Source: Flavobacteriales bacterium
Lineage (GTDB): Bacteria > Bacteroidota > Bacteroidia > Flavobacteriales_F > PHOS-HE28
NCBI GenBank assembly: GCA_019638085.1
Contig: JAHBUL010000015.1
Span: 1-64,000 of the forward strand
Reading direction: 5' to 3'
Length of the DNA: 64,000 nt
Shown: in pieces, positions 54,206-62,638 of the stretch
Layout: each line of letters begins with the position of its first letter
How positions within the stretch are numbered: position 1 is the first letter of the stretch
Made by a program: the position numbers and the translations under genes
The notes under the pieces: model-generated
Told to the model about the DNA's origin: nothing
The model's input: only the letters and a program-made list of their open reading frames with translations
The model's database searches: none

Positions 54206-54430
54206 TCATCCGATCAAGGCGCTTTGTCCATTTTCGAGCTTGCGAAGCTCCGTAATGCATACGACCAATTGGATGGCATCCAAATGGTTGTGGTACTTCG
54301 ATCCTCGGTTGAATTGTAGAATACGCCCCAGAAGCAGCTTGTGGTCAAGTCTCAAGAGCAGGGCCAGGTCCTTCCTGTCCAGCGCGTCGAGCGGTGAGTG
54401 TTCCTTGGTTCTATTTCCGTCCGTGGTCAT
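54206..54430 (-). CDS. Possible small hypothetical protein (74 aa)
   Basis: An ATG at 54430 opens a 74-codon frame to TGA at 54206. The product is helical and Leu-rich ('LDRKDLALLLRLDHKLLLGRIL', 'HLDAIQLVVCITELRKLENG') with no signal peptide. It looks protein-like and nothing else fills this 440-bp space between the cytochrome operon and the LytTR gene. A longer start at 54454 is possible. No family recognised. It could be a chance frame. Confidence 0.45.
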   Translation of the reverse strand: MTTDGNRTKEHSPLDALDRKDLALLLRLDHKLLLGRILQFNRGSKYHNHLDAIQLVVCITELRKLENGQSALIG

Positions 54431-54529
54431 GATGCACCCGTGTCCTTCATCCACAAAGGAGGTTCATGGCCGGGCCAGCATGAAACCAATGTGGATGAAA
54501 ACGGAAGTTCGGATGATGGACCGGACGCC

Positions 54530-55285
54530 CTATCCCCCAAGCCAGTTCTTGAATGCTGCGGACCGTTCACTGCTCACCACCGCATCATTCGTAAATGGCG
54601 GTTCGAGGACCACCTTCACCCGGCTTTTGCTATAGGCCAGCATCTCCTTGATGCTTTGGAACTGCACGATCAGTTGCCGATTGAGGCGGAAGAACTTCTC
54701 AGGGTCCAGTTGCTTTTCAAGACGGTCCAAGCTCTCGTCCAAGGGCAGGTCCCTGCCTTCCAAAGTGCGCAGAAAGGTGTTCTTGCTTTGCGAATAGATG
54801 TAGGCAATGTCCTTGGGTTCCACCACGCGCAACTTATCGCCGAAGCGGATGAGGAAACGCTTCACCGGAGTGATGGACCGTTGCCCCGCTTGATCGACTC
54901 CTTGGCCGAATTGGGATAGGTTCCGTACAGCCCGCAGGTCCCGGGCACGTGCCAAGGCGGTCGCCAGTTCCTCGCGCTTGATCGGCTTCAACAAATAGTC
55001 CAGCGCATTCACCCGAAATGCCCGCAGCGCATGCTCGTCGTACGCGGTCACGAAGATCACGGGGCATTCCACCTCAACGGAATTGAACACCTCGAAGCTG
55101 TCCCCGTCGGCCAAGCGCACATCAAAGAAGGCGAGGTCCGGCGTTTCGTTGGTCCGGAACCAAGCGACCGCCATTTCCACCGAGGGCAGGTCCGCGAGCA
55201 CTTCGATGCCGGGATCCAATTCCAGCAGCATTTTTCGCATGCGCTTCACGGCAGCAGCCTCGTCCTCTATGATCAACACGTTCAT
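54530..55285 (-). CDS. LytTR-type response regulator
   Basis: This 251-aa protein has an N-terminal receiver domain with acidic pocket (E7, D8), phospho-acceptor Asp55 in 'LAFFDVRLADGDSF', Thr near 79 in 'FVTAYDEHALRAF' and Lys in 'LLKPIKREE'. A C-terminal LytTR DNA-binding domain (about 145-245) carries 'VVEPKDIAYIYSQSKNTFL' and 'FFRLNRQLIVQFQSI'. It regulates transcription when phosphorylated by the kinase encoded just upstream, whose stop codon overlaps its ATG (ATGA at 55282-55285). Confidence 0.92.
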   Translation of the reverse strand: MNVLIIEDEAAAVKRMRKMLLELDPGIEVLADLPSVEMAVAWFRTNETPDLAFFDVRLADGDSFEVFNSVEVECPVIFVTAYDEHALRAFRVNALDYLLKPIKREELATALARARDLRAVRNLSQFGQGVDQAGQRSITPVKRFLIRFGDKLRVVEPKDIAYIYSQSKNTFLRTLEGRDLPLDESLDRLEKQLDPEKFFRLNRQLIVQFQSIKEMLAYSKSRVKVVLEPPFTNDAVVSSERSAAFKNWLGG

Positions 55286-58104
55286 GTTCCGGTCGGCACC
55301 AAAGGTATCCGCACTACAAATTCGGTTTCGGTTCGCTCCACTTCCACCGGGCGCGGGGTCAGTGCCGCATAGCGTTTCCGGATGCTGTCCAGCCCGAAAC
55401 CGGTGGAGCGTGCCGGGGAGCGCCTGGGCCGCAAGGAATTGGCGACCACCAGGAAGCCGGCCGCGGAGGTTATTGAGATACGGACGGGCGCTCCGTGGGT
55501 GGCCACATTGTGCTTGATCGCATTCTCCACCAAAAGCTGCAATGTCAACGGGACCACATTCATGCGCTGGTCCACTTCCGGGATGGAGACCTCCAGGGTG
55601 ATGGCTTCACCGAAGCGCCGTTGCTCCAATCCGAAATAGGTCCGGACCAATCGGAGCTCATCAGCCAGCGGGATGAATGTCTTATCGCGCACTTGCAGGA
55701 TGTTCCGGAAGAACGTGCTGAGGTCCTCCACATGTTGCACGGCCATGTCCGGTTCAGACTCGATCAGCTCCACCAATGTATTGAAGCTGTTGAAGAGGAA
55801 GTGCGGGTCCACCTGGCTGCGCAGGGCCTCCAATTGGAAACGCACCTGCTCCTGCTCCATTTGCTGGCGGTAGCGCAGCCGGCGATCGCGCGACCGGACG
55901 GCCCAAATGGTCAGCAGTACGAACAGGATGACGGCCAAGGTGATCGCCCACCACGTACGCCACCACGGCGGATCCACCTGGACCCGCATGCTCGTCCATT
56001 CCGCACCGGTGGCATCTTCACCAAGGAATGCCCGCACCTGGAAGGTGTACGTACCGGGTGCTAGCGCAGGATAGCTCACTTCCCGTTCACGCGTGCGCAC
56101 GATCCGATCGTTCAAGCCCGAAAGGCGGAATTCGAACCGCACCGCACCGGGGTCGGCGTAATAGGGGGCGGTGAATCTGAACGAGATCCCATTGCGGTCG
56201 TGCTTGGTGCTCCATTCGGCCCGGACCGGAACATGTGTGGCACCGACCAGGACGTCTGTGATCACGGTGGACAGCTTGGGGGCATACCAATGGTCCGATG
56301 CATGGATACGGACCAAACCCTTGTTGCAGGCCAGCCACAGCGCACCGTCCGGGCCTTGGCATACGGCGTTCAACTCGGCCTGCAGGTCTTCCAGGCCCGC
56401 GCGTGCAGTGAGGTCCGTCCAACGTCCCGACGACGGATCGTACGCATCGCATCCCGCACTGCTGAACACCAGGACCCGACGGGCCACCGTGGCCAATGCA
56501 AAGACGTCCCCGTTGAACATCGGGAGGTCACTTCCGGTACAGGTCAACGTGCTATCACCTACCCGGCACAGGCCGGAAGTGGGGCCGATGGCCCAAGCAG
56601 CGCCCGCACTGTCGCGGGCGAGGGAATAATAAGTGCGCGGGCCGGAGGTGGAAACAGCCACCGTTCGTTGACCATCCAGACGAACGACCCCATCTCCGTC
56701 CGTTGCCCCGAGCACCGACCCGTCCGGCAAGGGCAGCACCATGAACATAAAGCCGGTGCCTGGTGCTGCGTACCGTTCCACCCGGCCATTGCTTACGCTG
56801 AACATGCCCGAGAGCGTGGCGGTCCAGACCATGCCACCGCTGGCACGCACCGATAGGACATTGGGGGCCATTGCACCATGGGTGGCGTCAAAATGATCGA
56901 TCCGTCCGTCCGGATGGACCGCGAACAGGCCACTTCCGAAGGTAGCGGCCCAGATGGTGCCGTCCGCCGAAGCATCCAAGGATACGATCGGCGTTCGAGG
57001 GTCCACCAGCAACGGGACCTTCATAAGGTGGGCATCGCCCCTGAACGCCGTGGGATGCGAGAACAATCCATTCGCTGTGGCGAACCAGATCTTGCCGCGG
57101 TCGATGCAAAGGGCGGTGATACGCTTAAGGTCCACTCCTTCGTGGTCGGGGATGATCAACACGGCGGGGTCCGAGCGGTACAAGCGGTCGCTACCGTCAC
57201 ACCACCAAATGGCGCCATCGCGGTCCGCCATCAGATCAATGGCGGGTCGTGCGTCAGGGATCGTGGTTGCGGACGGGTGGTACGGGCTTGTCCGCTCTCC
57301 CTGGTCGAAGAGCAGACAACCGCCCGGTGTCCCGGCCATCCATATCATGCCGTCCAGCTGCAATATCCCCTTCACTGCACCTTGGCAAGCCCCTGCACCG
57401 ATATCGTCCGATACCCCCTCCTGGCCCGGCCTCCAGAGAAATGCGCCCCCACGATCCGTACCTGCCCAAACCGCGCCATCGGGTGTGGCACTGACCGAAA
57501 GCACCAGATTGTCCGGTGCCCCCTGTTCCTCACTGAATACCCGTTGCACCTTCCCTTCGGCACATTCGGCCAATCCTTGGTCCGTGGCGACCACCACATG
57601 GCCGTTCGAGAGCAGGCACAGGTCATTGACATGATCATCCGGCAAACCTTCGATCGCAGTAGGCTTGGAGACCCCGCTGACCGAAAGGACGAGCACTCCC
57701 GCACCATAGGTGCCCAAATAGATCCGGCCTTGCCCGTCCATCACCATGGCCCGCACCACGGACCGCGGCAGGACCGTATCCTGATGGACCGTGTCGCAGC
57801 GCTCCGCTGCGCAACGCAACACCACGCCCGTGCTCAATGCGACGATCACGCCGGTATCGGCCGCTGCCAAGGCGGTTACGCGCGACGTACCCATGTTCAA
57901 GGCCACATCCACGCGGTCGCCATCCAGCCGTAAAAGTCCGCGGTCGCTGCCCGCCCATATCATCCCGTCGCTGTCCTGCACGATGGAGGTAATGGCAGGT
58001 CGCTGCTGACCGACCCTGACGTCCATTGGCCGGGTGAAGGGAAACTGGGCCGATGCGCCGTTCACCAGGACCAGCGCGAGCATTCCGAACAGGATCCTGC
58101 TCAT
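55282..58104 (-). CDS. Two-component-propeller histidine kinase (LytS type)
   Basis: This 940-aa sensor has a signal peptide (ending ASAQ). A large periplasmic beta-propeller follows (about 35-610) with repeated 'xGxIWAGTDRGGxF' blades, then a Y_Y_Y domain (about 620-700, 'GISFRFTAPYYADPGAVRFEFRLSG'). One membrane span lies at about 708-728. The cytosolic part is a LytS-type His_kinase domain with phospho-acceptor His about 768 in 'SQVDPHFLFNSFNTL', N-box 'LLVENAIKHNV' and G-box 'TGFGLDSIRKRYA'. Propeller sensors of this type often detect glycans in Bacteroidota, but the ligand here is unknown. It overlaps both neighbours by 4 bp. Confidence 0.92.
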   Translation of the reverse strand: MSRILFGMLALVLVNGASAQFPFTRPMDVRVGQQRPAITSIVQDSDGMIWAGSDRGLLRLDGDRVDVALNMGTSRVTALAAADTGVIVALSTGVVLRCAAERCDTVHQDTVLPRSVVRAMVMDGQGRIYLGTYGAGVLVLSVSGVSKPTAIEGLPDDHVNDLCLLSNGHVVVATDQGLAECAEGKVQRVFSEEQGAPDNLVLSVSATPDGAVWAGTDRGGAFLWRPGQEGVSDDIGAGACQGAVKGILQLDGMIWMAGTPGGCLLFDQGERTSPYHPSATTIPDARPAIDLMADRDGAIWWCDGSDRLYRSDPAVLIIPDHEGVDLKRITALCIDRGKIWFATANGLFSHPTAFRGDAHLMKVPLLVDPRTPIVSLDASADGTIWAATFGSGLFAVHPDGRIDHFDATHGAMAPNVLSVRASGGMVWTATLSGMFSVSNGRVERYAAPGTGFMFMVLPLPDGSVLGATDGDGVVRLDGQRTVAVSTSGPRTYYSLARDSAGAAWAIGPTSGLCRVGDSTLTCTGSDLPMFNGDVFALATVARRVLVFSSAGCDAYDPSSGRWTDLTARAGLEDLQAELNAVCQGPDGALWLACNKGLVRIHASDHWYAPKLSTVITDVLVGATHVPVRAEWSTKHDRNGISFRFTAPYYADPGAVRFEFRLSGLNDRIVRTREREVSYPALAPGTYTFQVRAFLGEDATGAEWTSMRVQVDPPWWRTWWAITLAVILFVLLTIWAVRSRDRRLRYRQQMEQEQVRFQLEALRSQVDPHFLFNSFNTLVELIESEPDMAVQHVEDLSTFFRNILQVRDKTFIPLADELRLVRTYFGLEQRRFGEAITLEVSIPEVDQRMNVVPLTLQLLVENAIKHNVATHGAPVRISITSAAGFLVVANSLRPRRSPARSTGFGLDSIRKRYAALTPRPVEVERTETEFVVRIPLVPTGT

Positions 58105-58676
58105 TTGCCCTGATCGATCTTGAAGAGCAGATCCACCTTCACCTTGATCACGGCAGCGATCTTCTGTTGCACGATCCGGGGGATGCGGATGTCGTGATCG
58201 GCCAAGGTCACGTCGAAAGAGGAAGTGATCCGGACCCCTTCAGGCGCCACCACCACGGTGCAAGGCACCACCCGTTCCTGCTCAACGCCGTGGATCTTCA
58301 ATGTTCCCTTGGCGCGGACCTGATACGAGCCTGGTTGCGTAAGGTCGACGCCTTCGATGACACGACCGGCGAAGGTTGCCTTGGGCCACTCGCGCGATTC
58401 CAAATAGTTTTCATTGAAATGCTCCCGCTGCATCGGTGAATTGAACCCTTCGAAACCGGTGATCGGCACCTGCACGGCGAAAGTGCGAGCCGCGGGATCC
58501 ACCAATCCGTTACACTGGATGTTCGTGGCCGTGATGGTCTCCAAAGGTGCTTCGCTCAGAAAAGTCACCTCGGAACGCTCGAGCTTGAGCAGGTTCCTGT
58601 CCTGCGCCTTCAGCACCGTTCCGGAGGTGAACAACACCAGCAAGGCCATCGTGCATTTCTCAAAGGCGAAGCGCAT
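58101..58676 (-). CDS. YceI-family periplasmic protein (second paralogue)
   Basis: This 191-aa protein begins MRFAFEKCTMALLVLFTSGTV and has a signal peptide ending LKAQ. The YceI lipocalin fold is visible: 'EVTFLSEAPLETITATNI', 'QREHFNENYLESREWPKATFAG', 'GTLKIHGVEQERVVPCTVVV', 'FDVTLADHDIRIPRIV'. Its stop overlaps the kinase start (ATGA), making a YceI-HK-RR operon. It is a clear paralogue of the YceI at 51950-52507. The linkage suggests that the YceI cargo or its state is what the sensor detects, or that the operon autoregulates (inference). Confidence 0.9.
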   Translation of the reverse strand: MRFAFEKCTMALLVLFTSGTVLKAQDRNLLKLERSEVTFLSEAPLETITATNIQCNGLVDPAARTFAVQVPITGFEGFNSPMQREHFNENYLESREWPKATFAGRVIEGVDLTQPGSYQVRAKGTLKIHGVEQERVVPCTVVVAPEGVRITSSFDVTLADHDIRIPRIVQQKIAAVIKVKVDLLFKIDQGK

Positions 58677-59184
58677 AATGAGCCTAAATTAACGGATCGG
58701 AATGGTCCCGGTTTTTGGTGCATGATCGACTTGGCCATTCCCGTGGAGCGGCGGGCCGGACTTGGCGGACTGAATGCCGCCATCCCCGCCGGAAAGTGAT
58801 CGAGGTCCGGCCTTGTTCTGCTTGGGCCGCTGCCGGCTCAATGGAACTTCCCCGATAGACCTGCCGCGATCCATGCCTTTTTCATTTTCCGGCCACCTTT
58901 CAGGCACCACCTTCCTTGCATCATGATCAACGGTGGCGGCAGGAATGACGAACCCGGAAATCACGAATGGGAACAGGTCTTGATCCTGGAATTGCTGCGA
59001 GTGGCAGGGGCGTTGTCGAACACTTTTCGTGCGATCGGCGGCCCTATTCCGGGAAGACCGGTTACGCCATTCCTTGGCGGTGCTCGGCACGGCGCTCACC
59101 GAGGCCCACCCCGCTTTTGCCATTCCAACCTTGTTCCGGTCTGCCATGCACTTCATGACGCGATGGTCCACGGTATGTTCCGGG
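58677..59184. other. Intergenic region without a supported gene
   Basis: This 508-bp stretch lies between the 5' end of the YceI-HK-RR operon and the 3' end of the next minus-strand gene. Open frames here are rich in Arg, Pro and Gly and lack a signal peptide or recognisable domain, so I do not call them. It should hold the operon promoter. I see only a weak TAATTTAG box on the minus strand at the YceI start. Confidence 0.5.
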
Positions 59185-60366
59185 TCAATGCGCCACCGCG
59201 AAGAGCGTGCAGGCGACCATGCCCCGGTCGTTGCAGAGGCGCAGGTTATAGAAGCCGTTGGCAAGTGTACTTACGTCCACGACTTGCCGGGGTCTCCATG
59301 CCTCCTGAAGCACCGTTCTACCGTCCAGCGTGACCACCTCGACGCGATCCGCGACGGTCAGCGCTTCGGGCATCTTCAATTGAAGATGGTCCGAGGCCGG
59401 AACGGGGAACAAGCGCATGCCGCTATCCTTGAAATGTCCGGCGATCCCCACCCCACTCATTCCCGTCCCCAACTTGATCACCGTGCCGTTCGCGCCAGCA
59501 GCGACCGCCATGCCGTTGCGCACATGGATGGCGAAGAGATCACTGAAGGCGGGGCTGGACATGGCGTTCCAAGAAAGGCCCATGTCCGTGCTTCGCAACA
59601 CGGTGCCATTGGACGCGGCCACGTAGACCACGGAGTCGTTTTCACTGGCCATCCCTCCGAATTCCAAGGCAATGCCGGTATCGATGATATCCCAGGAGAT
59701 GCCACCGTCCGTGGTGCGCGCCATGGTACCGCCTTCCCCGCAGATCAGGCCGGTGAGCGGGGCGCTGCTGAAAAAATGGATGCCGACCCAGTCATCGCCC
59801 ACGGATAAACTGCCCGTTGTCCACGTTGTCCCGGCATCGTTGCTGCGCAGGAAGGTACCGTTCTTGCCGGCAGCGATATGGTCCGTGGCCGAGATGGCCG
59901 CAACGCAGAAAAGACGTTCCGTCGTACCGGAGGATAGCGCGGTCCATGTGAGGCCTTCATCATTGCTGCGGATGATCCAGCCGGACCTTCCCACGGCAAG
60001 AACGGTAGTGCCGTATTGGGCAAGCGCGTGCAGGTCATCCGTTGCCGGGGTGGCAATGGTGGACCATGTCCCGCCATTATCCGCGGAACGTAGAACCACA
60101 CCATCGCTGGCGGCAAGGATCGTCTGGTCATCCAAGCGTAGGAAATCGCGGATGCTTTCCGGCCCCAGGCCCGTTACAGGTGCCCATGTATCCCCTCCGT
60201 CGGTGGTGCGGAAGGCGACACCGTCCTCACCAGCCACGAGGAACCGCTGGTCATCATCCACCAGCACTGACTCGAACTCAGTAAGGCTGCCCGGCGGAAC
60301 GGATATCCGTTGGGCATGTAGCATGGGATATAGGAAGATCGCGAAGGGAAGCAGTAGTTTGCGCAT
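59185..60366 (-). CDS. YCF48/BNR-repeat protein with T9SS type A domain
   Basis: This 393-aa protein has a signal peptide (ending LHAQ) and a propeller of YCF48/BNR-like repeats (about 25-305). Repeated cores include 'FRTTDGGDTWAPV', 'LRSADNGGTWSTI', 'IRSNDEGLTWTAL' and 'LRSTDMGLSWNAM'. The last ~75 residues form a T9SS type A sorting domain ('MRLFPVPASDHLQLKMPEA', 'VDVSTLANGFYNLRL'). It should be secreted and perhaps surface-attached. Such proteins are widespread in Bacteroidota; the biological role is unknown. Confidence 0.88.
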   Translation of the reverse strand: MRKLLLPFAIFLYPMLHAQRISVPPGSLTEFESVLVDDDQRFLVAGEDGVAFRTTDGGDTWAPVTGLGPESIRDFLRLDDQTILAASDGVVLRSADNGGTWSTIATPATDDLHALAQYGTTVLAVGRSGWIIRSNDEGLTWTALSSGTTERLFCVAAISATDHIAAGKNGTFLRSNDAGTTWTTGSLSVGDDWVGIHFFSSAPLTGLICGEGGTMARTTDGGISWDIIDTGIALEFGGMASENDSVVYVAASNGTVLRSTDMGLSWNAMSSPAFSDLFAIHVRNGMAVAAGANGTVIKLGTGMSGVGIAGHFKDSGMRLFPVPASDHLQLKMPEALTVADRVEVVTLDGRTVLQEAWRPRQVVDVSTLANGFYNLRLCNDRGMVACTLFAVAH

Positions 60367-60665
60367 CGTTCGTTGGTTTGGAAGCCGAACCTAGGCCGGG
60401 CCCCATGCAGCAATGCCATCCGGATCGACGAAACGGGAAGATGACCGGACGGAACGGGAAAAGGATCGGGCAAACACCTCGTTCTTCATTGCATCGGTCA
60501 TGCCGGAAAGCGGCCATTACATTGCGCGTTGCTATGGGCACGATAGTCACCTGAGGGCATATTGGTCGCCTCGTGGCCGTTTCGCCGACTGCCCCCGATC
60601 GGCTCCACGACTATATTTGCCGCCCTCATTCCGCGGTTGAGCCGATATCGCCGCAATGAATTCCC
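60367..60665. other. Intergenic region upstream of tRNA-Ser
   Basis: No gene is supported in these 299 bp. They hold the promoter of the tRNA-Ser (box at 60612-60619) and, on the other strand, the promoter region of the T9SS type A gene. Minus-strand open frames running into the tRNA are antisense artefacts. Confidence 0.5.
60612..60619 (+). promoter_or_regulatory. Perfect -7 promoter box TATATTTG for tRNA-Ser
   Basis: TATATTTG is a full match to TAnnTTTG, 46 bp upstream of the tRNA 5' end. It leaves room for a short 5' leader to be removed by RNase P. A TTTC at 60580-60583 is a weak and rather distant -33 candidate. Confidence 0.55.
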
Positions 60666-60752
60666 GGAGAGGTGCCAGAGTGGTCGATCGGGTCTGTCTC
60701 GAAAACAGAAGTGCCCGCAAGGGTACCGGGGGTTCGAATCCCTCCCTCTCCG
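60666..60752 (+). tRNA. tRNA-Ser (anticodon CGA)
   Basis: The acceptor stem GGAGAGG (60666-60672) pairs with CCTCTCC (60745-60751), and the discriminator G is 60752. The anticodon stem TCTGT/ACAGA encloses the loop CTCGAAA, so the anticodon is CGA and the tRNA reads UCG. There is a long variable arm (AGTGCCCGCAAGGGTACC region), as expected of serine tRNAs. The T arm is GGGGG-TTCGAAT-CCCTC. CCA is not encoded; the sequence continues CCGATCG. The T-loop-to-3'-end segment recurs three times downstream at 60897, 61076 and 61242. Confidence 0.95.
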
Positions 60753-60754
60753 CC

Positions 60755-60914
60755 GATCGCCACCCGCGAAGCGGGTGCATGAATGCCGAAGGCCGCGCCC
60801 AAGCTCGCTTGGGAAAGCGTCCTTCGGCATTCATGCGGGACCCGCGCAGCGGGTCGGCGATCGAAGCCTCCCCCTCCGGGAAAGCGCGCCTCGCGCAATC
60901 CCTCCCTCTCCGCC
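60755..60914 (+). repeat. tRNA-Ser 3'-end repeat unit 1 (cloverleaf-like)
   Basis: The first unit ends in AATCCCTCCCTCTCCGCC (60897-60914), identical to the last 18 bases at the tRNA-Ser 3' end (60737-60754). Inside it, CGATCGCC (60754-60761) pairs with GGCGATCG (60856-60863) and encloses three hairpins. These are ACCCGC-gaa-GCGGGT (60762-60776), a 16-bp stem GCATGAATGCCGAAGG/CCTTCGGCATTCATGC (60777-60836) capped by CCCAAG/CTTGGG, and ACCCGC-gca-GCGGGT (60840-60854). The arms can also pair as one long stem of about 36 bp. No protein is supported. Confidence 0.85.
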
Positions 60915-61093
60915 ACCGCTGCCCGCGTAGCGGGCGATGACGCAACCCCGGCCATCGCGGAGCCCGCTCCAAGCGTTGGCCGGGGTTGTGGCATCCAAGG
61001 CCGCGATGCGGTCGCAGCGTTGAAGCCTTCCCCCTTTGGGATGGCCCGCTACAAAGAGCTCCGCCCCATTCGGGCAATCCCTCCCTCTCCGCC
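60915..61093 (+). repeat. tRNA-Ser 3'-end repeat unit 2 (diverged)
   Basis: The second unit again ends in AATCCCTCCCTCTCCGCC (61076-61093). Its hairpins differ in sequence but keep the plan: GCCCGC-gta-GCGGGC (60921-60935), then a 12-bp stem CAACCCCGGCCA/TGGCCGGGGTTG (60943-60988), with CGCTG/CAGCG (60917-60921, 61015-61019) as a possible outer stem that shares one base with the first hairpin. A shared GAAGCCTTCCCC-type block precedes the tRNA-derived end. Conservation of structure more than sequence is notable. Confidence 0.8.
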
Positions 61094-61256
61094 GATAGCC
61101 ACCCGCGAAGCGGGTGCATGAATGCCGAAGGCCGCGCCCAAGCTCGCTTGGGAAAGCGTCCTTCGGCATTCGTGCGGGATCCGCGCAGCAGCTGCAGCGG
61201 TGAAGCCTCTCCGCTGTACGGCGGGAAAGCGCGCCTCGCGCAATCCCTCCCTCTCC
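61094..61256 (+). repeat. tRNA-Ser 3'-end repeat unit 3
   Basis: The third unit is nearly identical to unit 1 for about the first 95 bases (through the 16-bp stem) and diverges afterwards. In the long stem the right arm has G for A (CATTCGTGC), which keeps pairing as a G-U wobble in RNA. It ends with AATCCCTCCCTCTCC (61242-61256) and then TTCC rather than GCC. A TTCATCTTGC element resembling a promoter follows at 61261-61270 before the next gene. Confidence 0.82.
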
Positions 61257-61308
61257 TTCCTTCATCTTGCAGACCGCTTCACCTGCTGAGCGTTTTCTTT
61301 GCGTACCC

Positions 61309-62631
61309 ATGACCCGATCATCGATGACCCGTGCGAGCTATTGGTCCCTGCTCCTTCTTGCATTCGCTTCCTGCACTGCCACTCAGTCTGCGGTCAGCAG
61401 CAACGATGACTACTACTCGCCCAAAGAGCCGCGCTACGATAACCACGTCTATGTGGCCACCGTTCATACCGTGCAGCTCTTCAAGAAGGGCTTTGAACTC
61501 TCACCTGCCATCATGGAATTGGGAAGTCCCGATCCGTTGATCCTCCGGTTCGATGACTTTTCAGCTGATGCGGAGAACTTGTCCTACACCGTCATACACT
61601 GCACTGCCGATTGGGAAGCCAGCGATTTGGCCCCTAGCCAATACATCAATGGAATGCCGACCGACTTCATACCTACGCCCCGGCAAAGCTTCAACACCTT
61701 GAAGCCGTTCCTGGAATATGAGTTGGAGTTCCCGAACGACATGATGCAGCCCACGGTTGCAGGTAATTACCTCATGAAGGTGTATCGGGGGAATGATCAG
61801 GAGGATCTGGTGTTGACGCGAAGATTCTTGGTGTTCGAGAACCGGATCCAAATGGATGCAGGCATCGTGCCTACCCGCGATATCGAGCGCAGGGACAGTG
61901 ACCAGCAGTTGGACCTTACCCTACGCTATCCTGGGATCTCCGTACCGGATCCATTCAGCGACCTGAAGGTGGTGGTATTACAGAACAATCGTTGGGATGA
62001 TGCCCGCACGGGCTTCAAACCCAAGTTCATCCGCGGTGCGGAACTGATATACGACCAACCCAAGGAAGGCTTGTTCCCCGGAGGAAATGAATGGCGTGGT
62101 GTGGATCTGAAGAATACGCGGTACTCCACACTGCGCGTTGCGCGCTTTTTTACCTCGCCGGAAGGATTGGATGAAGCCATCCTACTGCCGGATGAAAAGC
62201 GCGAATACAAAGTGTACTTGGACCTTCCGGACATCAACGGAAAGTACTTGGTCCGCAACGACCTTGTCCAAGGCGACCCGCTCAGTGCCGATTATATCTA
62301 TGTAGATTTCGAACTACCGCGGACGCACGAACAACTCCATGGTGATGTGTACGTGTACGGAGCCGTCAGCGACTTCCAATGCAAGAAGGAATTCCGCTGT
62401 ACTTGGGATGCGGAGAAGAAAGCCTACACCTTACGGGTGCTGGTGAAGCAAGGCTATTTCGATTACGCCTATGCATTCCTGCCTTCAGCAAGCACCATCC
62501 CCGACCTGACCTTGTTCGAGGGGTCACACTACCAAACGGAGAACGACTACGTGGTGCTGGTATACATCCGCGACTACCAGCTGCGTTGTGATCGCTTGCT
62601 CGGACTGAAGTTCCTCAACAGCAAGGGTTGA
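61309..62631 (+). CDS. Type IX secretion system plug protein (DUF5103) lipoprotein
   Basis: The start at 61309 (440 aa) or 61324 (435 aa) begins a lipoprotein-type signal with 'LLLAFASC'; the upstream part of the frame is in the tRNA trailer region. The body matches the DUF5103 family, now described as the T9SS plug protein. Features are 'GSPDPLILRFDDFSADAENLSYTVIHC', 'FNTLKPFLEYELEFPND', 'GNYLMKVYRGNDQEDLVLTRRF' and the C-terminal 'ENDYVVLVYIRDYQLRCDRLLG'. In T9SS this protein blocks the periplasmic side of the SprA/Sov translocon channel when it is idle. Several T9SS cargo proteins are encoded in this window. Confidence 0.85.
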   Translation: MTRSSMTRASYWSLLLLAFASCTATQSAVSSNDDYYSPKEPRYDNHVYVATVHTVQLFKKGFELSPAIMELGSPDPLILRFDDFSADAENLSYTVIHCTADWEASDLAPSQYINGMPTDFIPTPRQSFNTLKPFLEYELEFPNDMMQPTVAGNYLMKVYRGNDQEDLVLTRRFLVFENRIQMDAGIVPTRDIERRDSDQQLDLTLRYPGISVPDPFSDLKVVVLQNNRWDDARTGFKPKFIRGAELIYDQPKEGLFPGGNEWRGVDLKNTRYSTLRVARFFTSPEGLDEAILLPDEKREYKVYLDLPDINGKYLVRNDLVQGDPLSADYIYVDFELPRTHEQLHGDVYVYGAVSDFQCKKEFRCTWDAEKKAYTLRVLVKQGYFDYAYAFLPSASTIPDLTLFEGSHYQTENDYVVLVYIRDYQLRCDRLLGLKFLNSKG

Positions 62632-62638
62632 GCCGGGG

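Noticed and set aside
58689..59264. Minus-strand 191-aa and plus-strand 136-aa frames in the gap before the YCF48 gene
   Set aside because: The composition is Arg/Ser/Pro-rich with no signal peptide or family trace, and the frames overlap a real gene end. Treated as non-coding.
60547..61119. Minus-strand frames of 122-190 aa over the tRNA-Ser region (with stretches such as EREGFEPPVPLRALLF)
   Set aside because: They are antisense translations of the tRNA-Ser gene and its repeats. Such products are a known annotation artefact.
60755..61256. CRISPR array
   Set aside because: The units are 160-180 bp with internal hairpins and only three copies of the 15-18 bp repeat. There is no regular spacer size and no cas genes nearby.
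60666..61256. Genomic island inserted at tRNA-Ser
   Set aside because: The 3'-end copies are only about 170 bp apart, and no integrase or cargo gene lies between or near them. A decayed attachment relic remains possible.
60831..61310. Minus-strand 159-aa frame and plus-strand frames through the repeat units
   Set aside because: The repeated peptides only mirror the DNA repeats. The frames are Arg/Gly-rich and differ from unit to unit.
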